Assembly: GCA_943788615.1 (NCBI GenBank)
Contig: CALSQY010000004.1
Span: 62,001-126,000, forward strand
Length of the DNA: 64,000 bases
Direction: 5' to 3'
Source: UBA4465 sp002292365
GTDB lineage: Bacteria; Bacteroidota; Bacteroidia; Cytophagales; Cyclobacteriaceae
Shown piece by piece: positions 39,601 to 47,539 of this stretch. Made by a program: the position numbers and the translations under genes. Numbering within the stretch: the first letter of the stretch is position 1; the number at the start of each line of letters is the position of its first letter. A model generated the notes under the pieces. It saw only the letters and a list, made by a program, of their open reading frames with translations, did no database searches and was not told where the DNA came from.

Positions 39601-40026
39601 TATGGTGGAAGTATAGAAAACGGGCGAAATTATTTCTACGAGGGCAGTGCTGGGCAATGTGTGAGATGCCATGGCGTGGAAAAAGGTTCTGTGGGTGTAG
39701 GACCAAATTTACGTGTAATTGGAAGTCTTTTGACGCGTAAACAATTGCTAGAAGCGTTGATTGAGCCAAGTAAGCGACTGGCTCCAGGTTACGGTGTTGT
39801 AACCCTTACCCTGAAAGGGGGTCAAGTAGTGGCCGGTATTTTAATGGAAGAAAATGATGAAGAGCTCATCTTAAAAACAACGGAAGCCGAACCTATGGAT
39901 ATTCCTTTGGAAAGAATACAAACGCGTACTAATGCGCCTTCAAGTATGCCTCCGATGGGACAGATTCTGACTAAAAGAGAGCTTCGAGATGTTATTGCAT
40001 TTTTGGCGAGTATGGAAGGTGATTAA
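36637..40026 (+). CDS. Giant lipoprotein: PQQ-dehydrogenase-like propeller, HEAT repeats, cytochrome c
   Basis: The ATG at 36637 is chosen because it starts a lipoprotein signal (FLVAC). The 1129-residue protein begins with a beta-propeller of the membrane-bound dehydrogenase type (about residues 50-480) with EF-hand-like Asp-rich loops (DLNSDGVHDWRD, DLDGDGMAE). HEAT-like repeats fill about 500-990. A C-terminal cytochrome c domain has CVRCHG near residue 1008 and a probable Met ligand in PPMGQ near 1108. Such three-part proteins couple periplasmic sugar or alcohol oxidation to electron transfer and are common in Bacteroidota and Planctomycetes. The substrate is unknown. It is the largest intact gene in the window. 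Confidence 0.85.
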   Translation: MRTFSNRIKICFLFFLVACETDQINQVNEPLLVVREAPASSFLKAIEVIETTPIQLAEGLRINLWATDSLAPDPIAMSIDDLGNVFLTRTNRQKNSEFDIRGHEDWMTRSIALKSVEERQNLLKDIFATEKSEENSWLKDLNSDGVHDWRDLAVERDEVWKLQDLDGDGMAEVSTRVLNDFHNEITDVAGALLVRDQDMFVGIGPDMWRLKDEDLDGYYESKESINTGFSVHIGFSGHGMSGAIEGPDGKIYWGIGDIGANLTDKAGKNHFYPNQGVLVRSNPDGSDFEVFASGLRNTHEFAFDEYGNIIGQDNDGDHEGESERLVHIVEGSDAGWRSNWQYGKYTDPKNNGYNVWMDEVMFKPRWEGQAAYMLPPITNYHNGPTGFTYNPGTGLGKKWKNHFFVSEFVGNPSRSHIWGFTLKRKGFSFELGSEIKVMGGLLPTGIRFGPDGALYFADWINGWGTKNYGRVWRLDVTEDENDLQAERLETESLMEMDYQKADASKLFELLNYADMRIRQKAQFALVDKGDSENLAKAIAQQEHQLMRIHGIWGIGQMMAQGSDLGPILMRYLSDEDAEIMAQAAKVLGDVKYAAAGPQFIALLGNVHPRVQFYAAQALGRIKDQVAVSGLLQMLVENKDQDVYLRHAAVLALSRIGVEQPILNLVDSPNKSLRLAAVLVMRRWSHPSLKYFLTDEDEYIALEAARAINDDWSVEEALPDLASLLKNTQLQSEALGRRVINAASRLGSPETLALLVQFAQSDEIPVALKVEAINALSHWAEPSLLDRVDGRFRGPQKRDTELLKRHLKPMIARLDIENEMQVKVALVDMFAEVGERAALQKIVELLENNEGAQVRATALLALGQLDYEHLDQMVMLGMRDKSSLVRTEAIGLLTEVSLDKEKFDDTMSAVLSEGSVLEKQKLLKVLGHMDTLLTQGLIEKLIVRMGNNNLDPKLHLDLSEAIARTHSEYLGLQLAALVTDKSSDFDEVMYGGSIENGRNYFYEGSAGQCVRCHGVEKGSVGVGPNLRVIGSLLTRKQLLEALIEPSKRLAPGYGVVTLTLKGGQVVAGILMEENDEELILKTTEAEPMDIPLERIQTRTNAPSSMPPMGQILTKRELRDVIAFLASMEGD

Positions 40027-40432
40027 TATGGGTATTTATATTTTCTCAATTATCGATTTTAAATTAATGCGTCTTGCTATTCATTATAATTTTTTGATAG
40101 CTAATTAATTATTATATGTATTTAGGACAGTAATTTTATTATATCTGTAAAAATTTTTTTTTAATATGGTTGATTATTGGAGCATTATGTTTGACTACAA
40201 GAATTCTGGGATCTTTAGATTTTTTTCTGGTTATTAATCACCAAATGAATCTTTGGGCTCCGTTATCTTATTCAAAACTTCGCGGACAGCTATTTTTTTT
40301 AAAACGGAGCTCCATTCTAGAAATATTTAATAATTTAGTAATTTTAATTTCTAAAATGTAAAGGACTCTGTATTCTTTTACTTCTATTTATGTTGGATAA
40401 TTATAAGATACAACTTCTAATGATGTCTGAGT
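40027..40432. other. Intergenic, nothing convincing
   Basis: 406 AT-rich bases between the giant lipoprotein and the oxidoreductase gene. A 63-codon ORF (40170-40361) has no family motif and low-complexity hydrophobic content, and is probably chance. Confidence 0.35.
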
Positions 40433-41554
40433 ATGGGAAAGCATAGTAGGGTAGTCCTGGTTGGTCTTGGTTTTGGGGTAGAATTTATTCCCATATATCA
40501 GCAGCATCCAGCGGTCGATCTCCATGGTATCTGCCGTAGAGATAAGTCTGAACTCAAGGTTATTGGGGATCATTTCAATATTAAAAACCGGTACGATGAT
40601 TATCAAGAGGTTTTGAAGGACCCCTTGGTAGATTTTGTTCACATCAATTCACCCATTGGTGACCATGGCTGGATGTCTATTGAAGCATTGAAATCTGGCA
40701 AGCATGTTATTTGTACGGTTCCCATGGCCACTAAGATCGCTGAATGTGAAGAAATCGTCGCATTGGTTAAAGCCACAGGGCTCAAATACATGATGGCTGA
40801 AACAGTGGTCTATAGTAGGGAGTTTCTTTTCATCAAGGAAATGTACGAGTGTGGTGATCTTGGACATATTCAGTTTATGAAGGCCTCGCATCCTCAAGAT
40901 ATGGAAGGTTGGCCGGATTATTGGAAAAAAATGATACCCATGCACTATGCTACCCATGTGGTTTCTCCAGTATTGGGTTTGGTAAATGGTTGTGCCGAGT
41001 ACGTCTCATGCTTCGGTTCGGGTAGCGTGAATGAAGAAATCAGGCAGCTCTCTGGTAATCCTTTTGCGGTTGAATCTTGTCATATCAAAATCAAAGAGAT
41101 GGAACTTTCAGCTCAAGTATGGCGGTTTTTATATGATACGGCACGGCAGTATAGAGAATCTTTTGATGTTTATGGTTCAAAACAATCATTCGAATGGGGC
41201 TTAGTTGAGGGCGATGAACATGTCATTCATACAGCTAAAAAACCTGAAAATGAAATTCCCTCACGAATCAATATTCCGGATTTCGCACATTTATTACCTC
41301 CAGAAATCAGACGTTTTACTAAAACTATTCAAGATGAAAAGCATCTTTCTTTTCTGCAAGGGGGAGGACATGGCGGATCACACCCCCACATGGTTCATGA
41401 GTTTGTCACGGCATTGGCAGAAGATCGTGAACCTTGGCCTAATGCTGTAAAAAGTGCTAATTGGACATGTGTAGGGATATGCGCTCATGAATCTGCGATG
41501 AATGGAGGCGAAAGAGTAAGACTTCCAGAATTCACCATCGAGCCTAAAGTTTGA
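40433..41554 (+). CDS. Gfo/Idh/MocA-family oxidoreductase
   Basis: The 373-residue protein has an N-terminal Rossmann domain (VVLVGLGFGVEFIP, residues 7-20), the conserved HINSPIGDHG near residue 70 and LKSGKHVICTVPMA near 86. The usual E-K-P in the latter is replaced by T-V-P, so the typical nicotinamide-facing lysine is absent, a point worth noting. The C-terminal domain has YATHVVSPVLGLV near 178 and GGHGGSHPHMVHEF near 308. Related enzymes act on sugars or inositols with NAD(P). It is followed by a ruined PmoA-like gene, often its neighbour in catabolic clusters. Confidence 0.85.
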   Translation: MGKHSRVVLVGLGFGVEFIPIYQQHPAVDLHGICRRDKSELKVIGDHFNIKNRYDDYQEVLKDPLVDFVHINSPIGDHGWMSIEALKSGKHVICTVPMATKIAECEEIVALVKATGLKYMMAETVVYSREFLFIKEMYECGDLGHIQFMKASHPQDMEGWPDYWKKMIPMHYATHVVSPVLGLVNGCAEYVSCFGSGSVNEEIRQLSGNPFAVESCHIKIKEMELSAQVWRFLYDTARQYRESFDVYGSKQSFEWGLVEGDEHVIHTAKKPENEIPSRINIPDFAHLLPPEIRRFTKTIQDEKHLSFLQGGGHGGSHPHMVHEFVTALAEDREPWPNAVKSANWTCVGICAHESAMNGGERVRLPEFTIEPKV

Positions 41555-41771
41555 CTTCCCATTGTCGTTCTTTTGATAAATAATAAGGTCTGGCTTTAAT
41601 ATTTGGATAAATGATAGGCAGAATGAAAGCTTTGAGAAATAGTTATCTTTAGATTTCAATAGTCACGGTTGTTCTTTTTTCTTGTCAAAAAACAAGGAAT
41701 CAGTTTACAGAGTTGCAGGCGAAATCAATCTTCATATCATAAAAAAAATAGGAATTAAGAATCATTGAAAT

Positions 41772-42018
41772 ATATCGAAAAGGAGCCAATCACCTATTTT
41801 TACCCAGCACACCAGACTTAAATATTGGCCTTATATCCACCCAGTCATTTCGCCGGATGGTAAAGGAAGATTTGACGGCATATAGCCATTCTTTCCATTA
41901 ATATCAAACGGGATTATAATGGTTTTTACCCGAGTTAACGGAGACAATACTCTGGCTCCAAAAGCAAGTCTGAATACTTGTTTTTATAAAGGTGACTGCT
42001 TACCTGGAAAGAAAGTCT
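41772..42018 (+). pseudogene. Remnant of a PmoA/DUF6807-family gene
   Basis: In the 680-base gap before the epimerase gene, one frame encodes TRLKYWPYIHPVISPDGKG (about 41814-41870) and later TRVNGDNTLAPKAS. Another frame between them gives SHSFH...YQTGL, equivalent to the P-x-HH-x-HQTGLYWGFTRVNG block of DUF6807. Several stops interrupt, and the N- and C-terminal parts are missing. DUF6807 (PmoA-like) proteins are secreted or lipoprotein enzymes linked to carbohydrate catabolism, which fits the adjacent Gfo/Idh/MocA gene. The rest of 41555-42235 shows nothing else. Confidence 0.5.
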
Positions 42019-42235
42019 AAAATAGTTTGGAAGGTTTCCCTGAGAAATTTGATACAATTAAAAGGGTATATTATAGAGATTATTTTTGCTGGGTATTTAT
42101 TTTATGATGTATTGGATTAATTATCATAAGCATTCAATGCTGATTTTAGTTACAGTATTGATATATATTATCTTTGCTTAAAGGATAGATAAGATGTGGT
42201 CTGTTATTAATCCTTTTCTAAAAAAAACTGACCAA

Positions 42236-43258
42236 ATGAAATTATTTTATAAAGCTTTTGATCTTCATCTTCAAGACACCTTCAAAATAGCCCATGATAA
42301 GCGCGATGTGCAGCAAACATTGATTGTAGGCCTTGAGCATCAGGGTAAGATGGGTTTTGGGGAAGCGACAGCGAGTAAATATTACCAAAGACCCGTAGCA
42401 TCCATCATTGAAGTTTTGGAGAAGAATAGACACCACATTGAAAAAACCCCATTTGAGTCTTTAGAGTTATTTATTGAAGGCTTAAAACCTTTTTTCCAAG
42501 GAAATAATTTTGCCTTGTGTGCATTGGATGTTGCGGCGCATGACTTGTATGGTAAACTCAATGGGGTTTCGATCTATCAATATTGGGGTTTAGATACCTC
42601 GCGTATGCCTTTGACTAATTATACGATTGGGATAGATGAGCTTTCCAAAATGAAATCAAAAATTAAGGCCTTTCCTTGGCCTGTTTACAAAATAAAATTA
42701 GGAACCGATGATGATTTGAGCATCGTAAAAGCACTTCGAAAAACAACGGATGCTGTTTTCCGGATAGATGCCAATTGTGCCTGGACGGCTGCCCAAACCA
42801 TTGAATATACCAATTCGTTTAGGGAGCTGGGCGTAGAATTTATTGAGCAACCTCTCGCGGCGGGAGATTGGGAGGGGATGGCCGAAGTTTATAAACACAG
42901 CACCTTGCCGATCATGGCCGATGAAAGTTGTATTGAAATGACCGATGTGACACGTTGTAAAGGCTACTTTCATGGGGTAAACATAAAATTAATGAAATGT
43001 GGAGGCTTGGCAATGGCACGGAAAATGATTGCTCAAGCACAATCAATGGGCTTGATGGTTATGGTGGGTTGTATGACCGAGTCATCTGTGGGTATTTCAG
43101 CGATCAGTCAATTGTTGCCGATGCTAGATTTTGTGGATATGGATGGTCCCTTGCTCATCCGCAACGACATTGCTTCTGGTCCTCGCTTTCACAACGGGGA
43201 GGTGATACTTTCCTCTGAAAATGGAACGGGTGTAGTTATGCATACTCCTTGGATGTAA
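42236..43258 (+). CDS. Dipeptide epimerase (L-Ala-D/L-Glu epimerase type)
   Basis: The ATG at 42236 starts the family N-terminus KLFYKAFDLHLQDTFKIAH. The 340-residue enolase-superfamily enzyme has the catalytic KIK (YKIKLGT near residue 146), metal ligands in FRIDANCAW, FIEQPLA and MADESC, and the opposite-face Lys in VNIKLMKCGG. These are the determinants of dipeptide epimerases that recycle murein peptides by converting L-Ala-D-Glu to L-Ala-L-Glu. Exact dipeptide specificity cannot be read. Upstream lies the PmoA remnant and downstream heme A synthase on the same strand. Confidence 0.9.
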   Translation: MKLFYKAFDLHLQDTFKIAHDKRDVQQTLIVGLEHQGKMGFGEATASKYYQRPVASIIEVLEKNRHHIEKTPFESLELFIEGLKPFFQGNNFALCALDVAAHDLYGKLNGVSIYQYWGLDTSRMPLTNYTIGIDELSKMKSKIKAFPWPVYKIKLGTDDDLSIVKALRKTTDAVFRIDANCAWTAAQTIEYTNSFRELGVEFIEQPLAAGDWEGMAEVYKHSTLPIMADESCIEMTDVTRCKGYFHGVNIKLMKCGGLAMARKMIAQAQSMGLMVMVGCMTESSVGISAISQLLPMLDFVDMDGPLLIRNDIASGPRFHNGEVILSSENGTGVVMHTPWM

Positions 43259-43336
43259 GACTGAATCCTTTGTATATTATTGACTTTCTCATTTGATACG
43301 TTGGAGTCTAAGCGGGCTGGTCGTACTTTTGTACTT

Positions 43337-44374
43337 ATGAAGTCAGTAGGGGACAAAGGTGTTATTTTTTGGCTATTTTCTGGGTGCTTATTGGTAGCTA
43401 TTATGGTAATTGTAGGTGGTTTGACTCGTTTGACTCATTCTGGATTGTCCATGGTTCAGTGGAGCCTTTTCATGGAGACTATTCCCCCTTTGACTACTGC
43501 AGATTGGATGGAAACTTTCCAGCGCTATCAGCAAACGCCAGAGTTTAAATTAAAAAACTATGATTTCACGCTAAGTGAATTTAAATCCATATTTTGGTGG
43601 GAGTACATTCATCGCATGATTGGGAGATTTATCGGCTTGGTTTTCATCATACCATTTGCTTATTTTCTGATCAAAAAAAGACTGTCTAAAGGATTGGTTC
43701 AGAAGCTTTTAATTGCTTGTCTGTTGGGCGCACTGCAGGCAGGTATGGGATGGTATATGGTCAAGAGCGGGTTGGTAAATGATCCCAATGTCAGTCACTA
43801 CCGATTGGCTGCACACCTCACCATCGCCTTTGTGCTTTATGCTTATTTACTTTGGATTGTATTGGGTGAAGTCTATTCACAGAAATTATCAAAGAGGACT
43901 ACTACATTGATTGGTGTCCAGATATTGATACTATTTACGGTTCTTCAAATTATTTATGGAGCTTTTGTTTCAGGATTAAAGGCAGGCTTGGTCTACAACT
44001 CGTTTCCCAAGATGGGAACTGAATGGATTGCTGAATCTGTTTTTTATGCTTTTGAAACAGACGGCATCGTCAGTTTTTTTGAAAATTTGGCTTCGGTTCA
44101 GTTGATTCATCGTTATCTCGGAGTTATAGTTTTGGTCCTGGTGGTATATCAGTTTATCGCCTCACGTTACCGAAAACAAAACAAGGGTCAATGGAGAAGT
44201 ATCCACTTTATGGTAGCTATGGTATCCGTTCAGGTACTTTTGGGCATATTCACTTTGCTGTATGCGGTGCCGATTGGGTTGGGGGCGATACATCAGTTTG
44301 GGGCGTTGATGCTTTTTACCAGTCAAATTTTATATTATTTCTATTCTTCCAATGACATTGAGCAATGGCATTAA
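43337..44374 (+). CDS. ctaA: Heme A synthase (COX15/CtaA)
   Basis: Heme A synthase oxidises the C8 methyl of heme O for cytochrome c oxidase. The 345-residue protein has eight membrane helices, with the signature GGLTRLTHSGLSMVQW near residue 29 and EYIHRMIGRFIGL near 90. SHYRLAAHL (about 155), LIHRYLG (about 257) and AIHQFGA supply the heme-binding histidines. The start at ATG 43337 (MKSVGDKG) is preferred to a TTG 57 bases upstream. It is complete and ends normally. It lies about 80 bases after the epimerase gene. Confidence 0.93.
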   Translation: MKSVGDKGVIFWLFSGCLLVAIMVIVGGLTRLTHSGLSMVQWSLFMETIPPLTTADWMETFQRYQQTPEFKLKNYDFTLSEFKSIFWWEYIHRMIGRFIGLVFIIPFAYFLIKKRLSKGLVQKLLIACLLGALQAGMGWYMVKSGLVNDPNVSHYRLAAHLTIAFVLYAYLLWIVLGEVYSQKLSKRTTTLIGVQILILFTVLQIIYGAFVSGLKAGLVYNSFPKMGTEWIAESVFYAFETDGIVSFFENLASVQLIHRYLGVIVLVLVVYQFIASRYRKQNKGQWRSIHFMVAMVSVQVLLGIFTLLYAVPIGLGAIHQFGALMLFTSQILYYFYSSNDIEQWH

Positions 44375-44559
44375 TTTACCTAAAGCTGGTAACGCTACCT
44401 CTCTGTAGTATATGATTTTAATCAAGATGTGCGACCGCAGCAAAAGGAGTTCTTGAGATTTTGAGTCTATTTTTCTTCAATTTTCACGAAAAAAACTCAT
44501 GGAATCATCATGCATCCAGGAGTTTTAATTTGATCTAAAATGACATATTTTTTTTAATT

Positions 44560-45057
44560 CTAATGAATCTCTAATTCAATTTCAATCATCAAACCTGGTA
44601 ATGCCAACTCTTTGACCCCAAGCCAAGAACCAGTCGGAAATTGGTTAGTATAGATTTTATTTCTGTAGGCTGAATTTTCAAGAAATAGTGGCATGTTGGT
44701 TGTAAAAATATTTTCTACTACCACATCATCGAATGTACAGTCGTAGTTTTTTAATATTTTTTCTAAATCGGCATAACAATTTTTCATTTGCGCTTCAAGA
44801 TCACCAATAGCAGTTGGATTTCCTTCATCATCCATACTTACAGCACCAGAAATTTTAATTTCATTGCCAATCTTGACAGCATGCGAATATCCAAAAGCTT
44901 TTTCGATTTCTGGTCAAAGTAAAAAATATTCAGGCTTTTCTGTTTCAATAGTTTGTTCTTTTTGCTTCTGTTGAAAACTTGGTATTAACATGTCAAAGGC
45001 TAATAACATGGATGATAGAAGTAAAACTGACTTCACTTGATTAATTGTATTTTTCAT
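44560..45057 (-). pseudogene. Exported RidA-like protein with an in-frame TGA
   Basis: From ATG 45057 the frame encodes a hydrophobic signal segment (VKSVLLLSSMLLAFDML), then EKPEYFLL, a TGA stop (44916-44914), and in the same frame PEIEKAFGYSHAVKIGNEIKISGAV and the rest of a RidA (YjgF) domain to 44560. The C-terminal half has NQFPTGSWLGVKELALPG with the family Arg replaced elsewhere. RidA proteins deaminate reactive enamines; exported forms have unknown roles. One nonsense codon and no frameshift: a point mutation, a base error or a real decayed gene. Reinitiation at the ATG at 44835 would give only 91 residues. Confidence 0.75.
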
Positions 45058-45473
45058 TTATTTAGTTGATAAAATTTAAATCAATTTAAAAAAATTAAAA
45101 AAAATTAAACCTTCTAGAATATAATAGTCTCTAGATTATTCTCATTGCTTAAGTTGAAAAAAATTAAATATTTCTTCAAGAAACTGATTTATACCATTTT
45201 ATTTCTCCCTCTTATCGCACTAGGGTAATCTCCCCAAGTAACTCGCTTATTTGATTTTGAAAGGTGTGATGATTTATCGAAACCTTGCAGCCATGCTCAA
45301 GTGAATGTCTTTAGAATATAGTAGAGGAGAGACAGAGTAAGGCAAAGTGATTTACGAAATAGGCAGGATATTTTATTTTGTGGTGGGAGGTCTTAATGGG
45401 TAGCACAATAGGGAAATCTATACGGTGCAAATAAGGAGAGAACAGAATTTTCAAATGCTAAATTAGGTTTGAA
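45058..45473. other. Intergenic, nothing recognised
   Basis: 416 bases between the RidA-like and CvfB-like genes. A short hydrophobic frame on the plus strand (near 45150-45225) stops quickly. No repeats or hairpins stood out. Confidence 0.35.
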
Positions 45474-46316
45474 TTAAGAGTAACTTTTATTCAGAAAAAC
45501 ACCTTCCTTCTTCAATAGGACTTGTTTGTTTCGATAGAGGATACCTAGAGATTTTTTAAAATTCTTTTTACTCATTTGAAGCACCGATTGAATTTCTTCA
45601 GGATTACTTTTATCGGTCAGGGCGATAAAACCTTCAGAGGCTTTCAATTCCTTTAAAATAGTTTGGGCACCATCTTCAAGATTTTGCATTCCTTTTTTCC
45701 TCAAAGTCACATCAATTTTTCCATCAGGTCGAATTTGTTCAATGAATCCTCTGATCTGGTCACCCATCATGATATCTTGGTAGATTTGGTTGCTGAAAAT
45801 CATACCACTATAGGTATTATTGATCACCACATTGACCCCTAGATCACTATCATTGGCGATGAGCAGGTCTACTTCTTGGTTCACTTCAAGTTCAATATTT
45901 TCTTTTTCAAAATGCTTCTCCACTTTGGCCGTTGCGGCCAATCGATGAGTGAGTGTATCAATATATAAATAGACTAAACACCATTGGCCAATATTCAGGC
46001 GTCCATGCTGCTGTCTAAATGGGACAAGCAAGTCTTTTTCCAGACCCCAATCCAGAAAAGCCCCTGTATTATTGACATCTTTCACCTTCAAGCAACCGAA
46101 TTCATGCAGCTGCAATAAAGGTCTGAGGGTCGTAGCCACAATACGGTCTTCAGAGTCATTATAGACAAATACTTTGAGCTGATCACCTACTTTAGTCCCT
46201 TCAGGTATGTATTTATTAGGGAGAAGGACATCATTTCCTTCACTGTCTATCAAAAAGGCGCCTGGGGTCAATATCCGATCAACTACCAGTTCATTGTATA
46301 TTCCAATACGGATCAT
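45474..46316 (-). CDS. CvfB-like S1 RNA-binding protein
   Basis: The 280-residue protein has tandem S1-like OB folds and a C-terminal winged helix as in CvfB/YitL. Visible motifs are GAFLIDSEGNDVLLP (about residue 19), NNTGAFLDWGLEKDLLVP (about 82), YSGMIFSNQIY (about 168) and a C-terminal SKKNFKKSLGILYRNKQV. CvfB is an RNA-binding regulator of virulence or stress genes in Gram-positives; the role in Bacteroidota is unknown. It is divergent from the DEAD helicase gene with 56 bases between, so both may respond to shared control. Confidence 0.88.
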   Translation of the reverse strand: MIRIGIYNELVVDRILTPGAFLIDSEGNDVLLPNKYIPEGTKVGDQLKVFVYNDSEDRIVATTLRPLLQLHEFGCLKVKDVNNTGAFLDWGLEKDLLVPFRQQHGRLNIGQWCLVYLYIDTLTHRLAATAKVEKHFEKENIELEVNQEVDLLIANDSDLGVNVVINNTYSGMIFSNQIYQDIMMGDQIRGFIEQIRPDGKIDVTLRKKGMQNLEDGAQTILKELKASEGFIALTDKSNPEEIQSVLQMSKKNFKKSLGILYRNKQVLLKKEGVFLNKSYS

Positions 46317-46372
46317 AGATATGTAAAGTTACGCTGAATCTAAGCCAATATGATGATCGTTCCTATTATTTC

Positions 46373-47536
46373 ATGAGAGCAAATAAATTGGAGCTAACTT
46401 TGCCGCTCAATAAATCAGATATTTTGGCATCATTTAAATCATTAGGCGTTACTCCTCAAGTCATTCAAGGTTTAGAAGCACTGGGCATCGTTAAGCCCAC
46501 AGAAATTCAAGTTCAGTCTATTCCAAAACTCATTAAATCACCGATAGATTTTATAGGTCTGGCGCAAACAGGCACAGGAAAAACAGCGGCATACAGTATT
46601 CCTATCATACAAAACATAGATCCAAACGAATCTAAAATTCAAGCTTTGATTTTATGTCCTACCCGAGAATTGGGACAACAAATTGCCAAACAAATTTTTA
46701 AATTTACAAAATTTACGGAAAAGATTTTTGTTGAAGCTGTTTATGGAGGAGAAAAAATAGAAGTTCAGATCAGTGCCCTGAGGCGTAAGACCCATATATT
46801 GGTGGCTACACCGGGGAGGTTGTTGGATTTGCAGCGTAGAAAGGCAGTGGACTTGCGACAAATAAAGATGGTTGTATTGGACGAAGCAGATGAAATGTTG
46901 AGTGTTGGGTTTAAAAAGGATTTGGACTTGATTTTGGAACAAACTTCGCGTGGAAGTAATATCTGGTTGTTTTCTGCGACCATGCCTAAAGAGATCACCC
47001 AGATCATCAATAGCTATATGGATCCTGCGGCAGTAAAGGTGGAGATCAACAGAGATCAGCGGGTCAATGCCGATATAGCACATCAATATGCCATCTGTGA
47101 ACAAGCTCAAAAAATTGAAGCGTTGGTTTTTTTCCTAAAGTCACACAAAGGGGAAAGAGGCATTGTCTTTTGTAAGACCAAACGAGTGACTAAACAGCTT
47201 TATGAACAATTAACGGCCAAAAAACATAAAGTAGGTTGCATTCACGGCGATCTAAAGCAGATTGAGCGGGACAAAGTCATGCGGGCCTTCAAGGGGGATA
47301 AACTAAAGGTATTGATTGCCACAGATATTTCTGCAAGAGGCATAGATGTAAATAATTTAGCTTATGTGTTTCATTATCAATTACCTGATCAAGTCGAATA
47401 TTATACCCATCGTAGTGGCCGTACGGCTCGGGCAGGAAAGAAAGGTGTATCCATCCTACTGGTTACCCCAAAAGAAATCAAAGACATGAGGCTGATCAGT
47501 CAACAACTTCATATTGAATTTAAGCAGTTGCAATAA
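46373..47536 (+). CDS. DEAD-box RNA helicase
   Basis: The 387-residue protein is a bare helicase core. In order it has the Q motif, AQTGTGKTAA (motif I), PTRELGQQ, ATPGRLLDL, LDEADEML (motif II), FSATMP (III), IVFCKTKRVTK, ATDISARGIDV (V) and HRSGRTARAGK (VI). It lacks the long C-terminal RNA-binding tail of DeaD/CsdA. It probably remodels rRNA or mRNA, perhaps at low temperature (family inference). It starts an operon with the PIF1-like helicase 4 bases downstream and ywbE. Confidence 0.93.
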   Translation: MRANKLELTLPLNKSDILASFKSLGVTPQVIQGLEALGIVKPTEIQVQSIPKLIKSPIDFIGLAQTGTGKTAAYSIPIIQNIDPNESKIQALILCPTRELGQQIAKQIFKFTKFTEKIFVEAVYGGEKIEVQISALRRKTHILVATPGRLLDLQRRKAVDLRQIKMVVLDEADEMLSVGFKKDLDLILEQTSRGSNIWLFSATMPKEITQIINSYMDPAAVKVEINRDQRVNADIAHQYAICEQAQKIEALVFFLKSHKGERGIVFCKTKRVTKQLYEQLTAKKHKVGCIHGDLKQIERDKVMRAFKGDKLKVLIATDISARGIDVNNLAYVFHYQLPDQVEYYTHRSGRTARAGKKGVSILLVTPKEIKDMRLISQQLHIEFKQLQ

Positions 47537-47539
47537 CTC

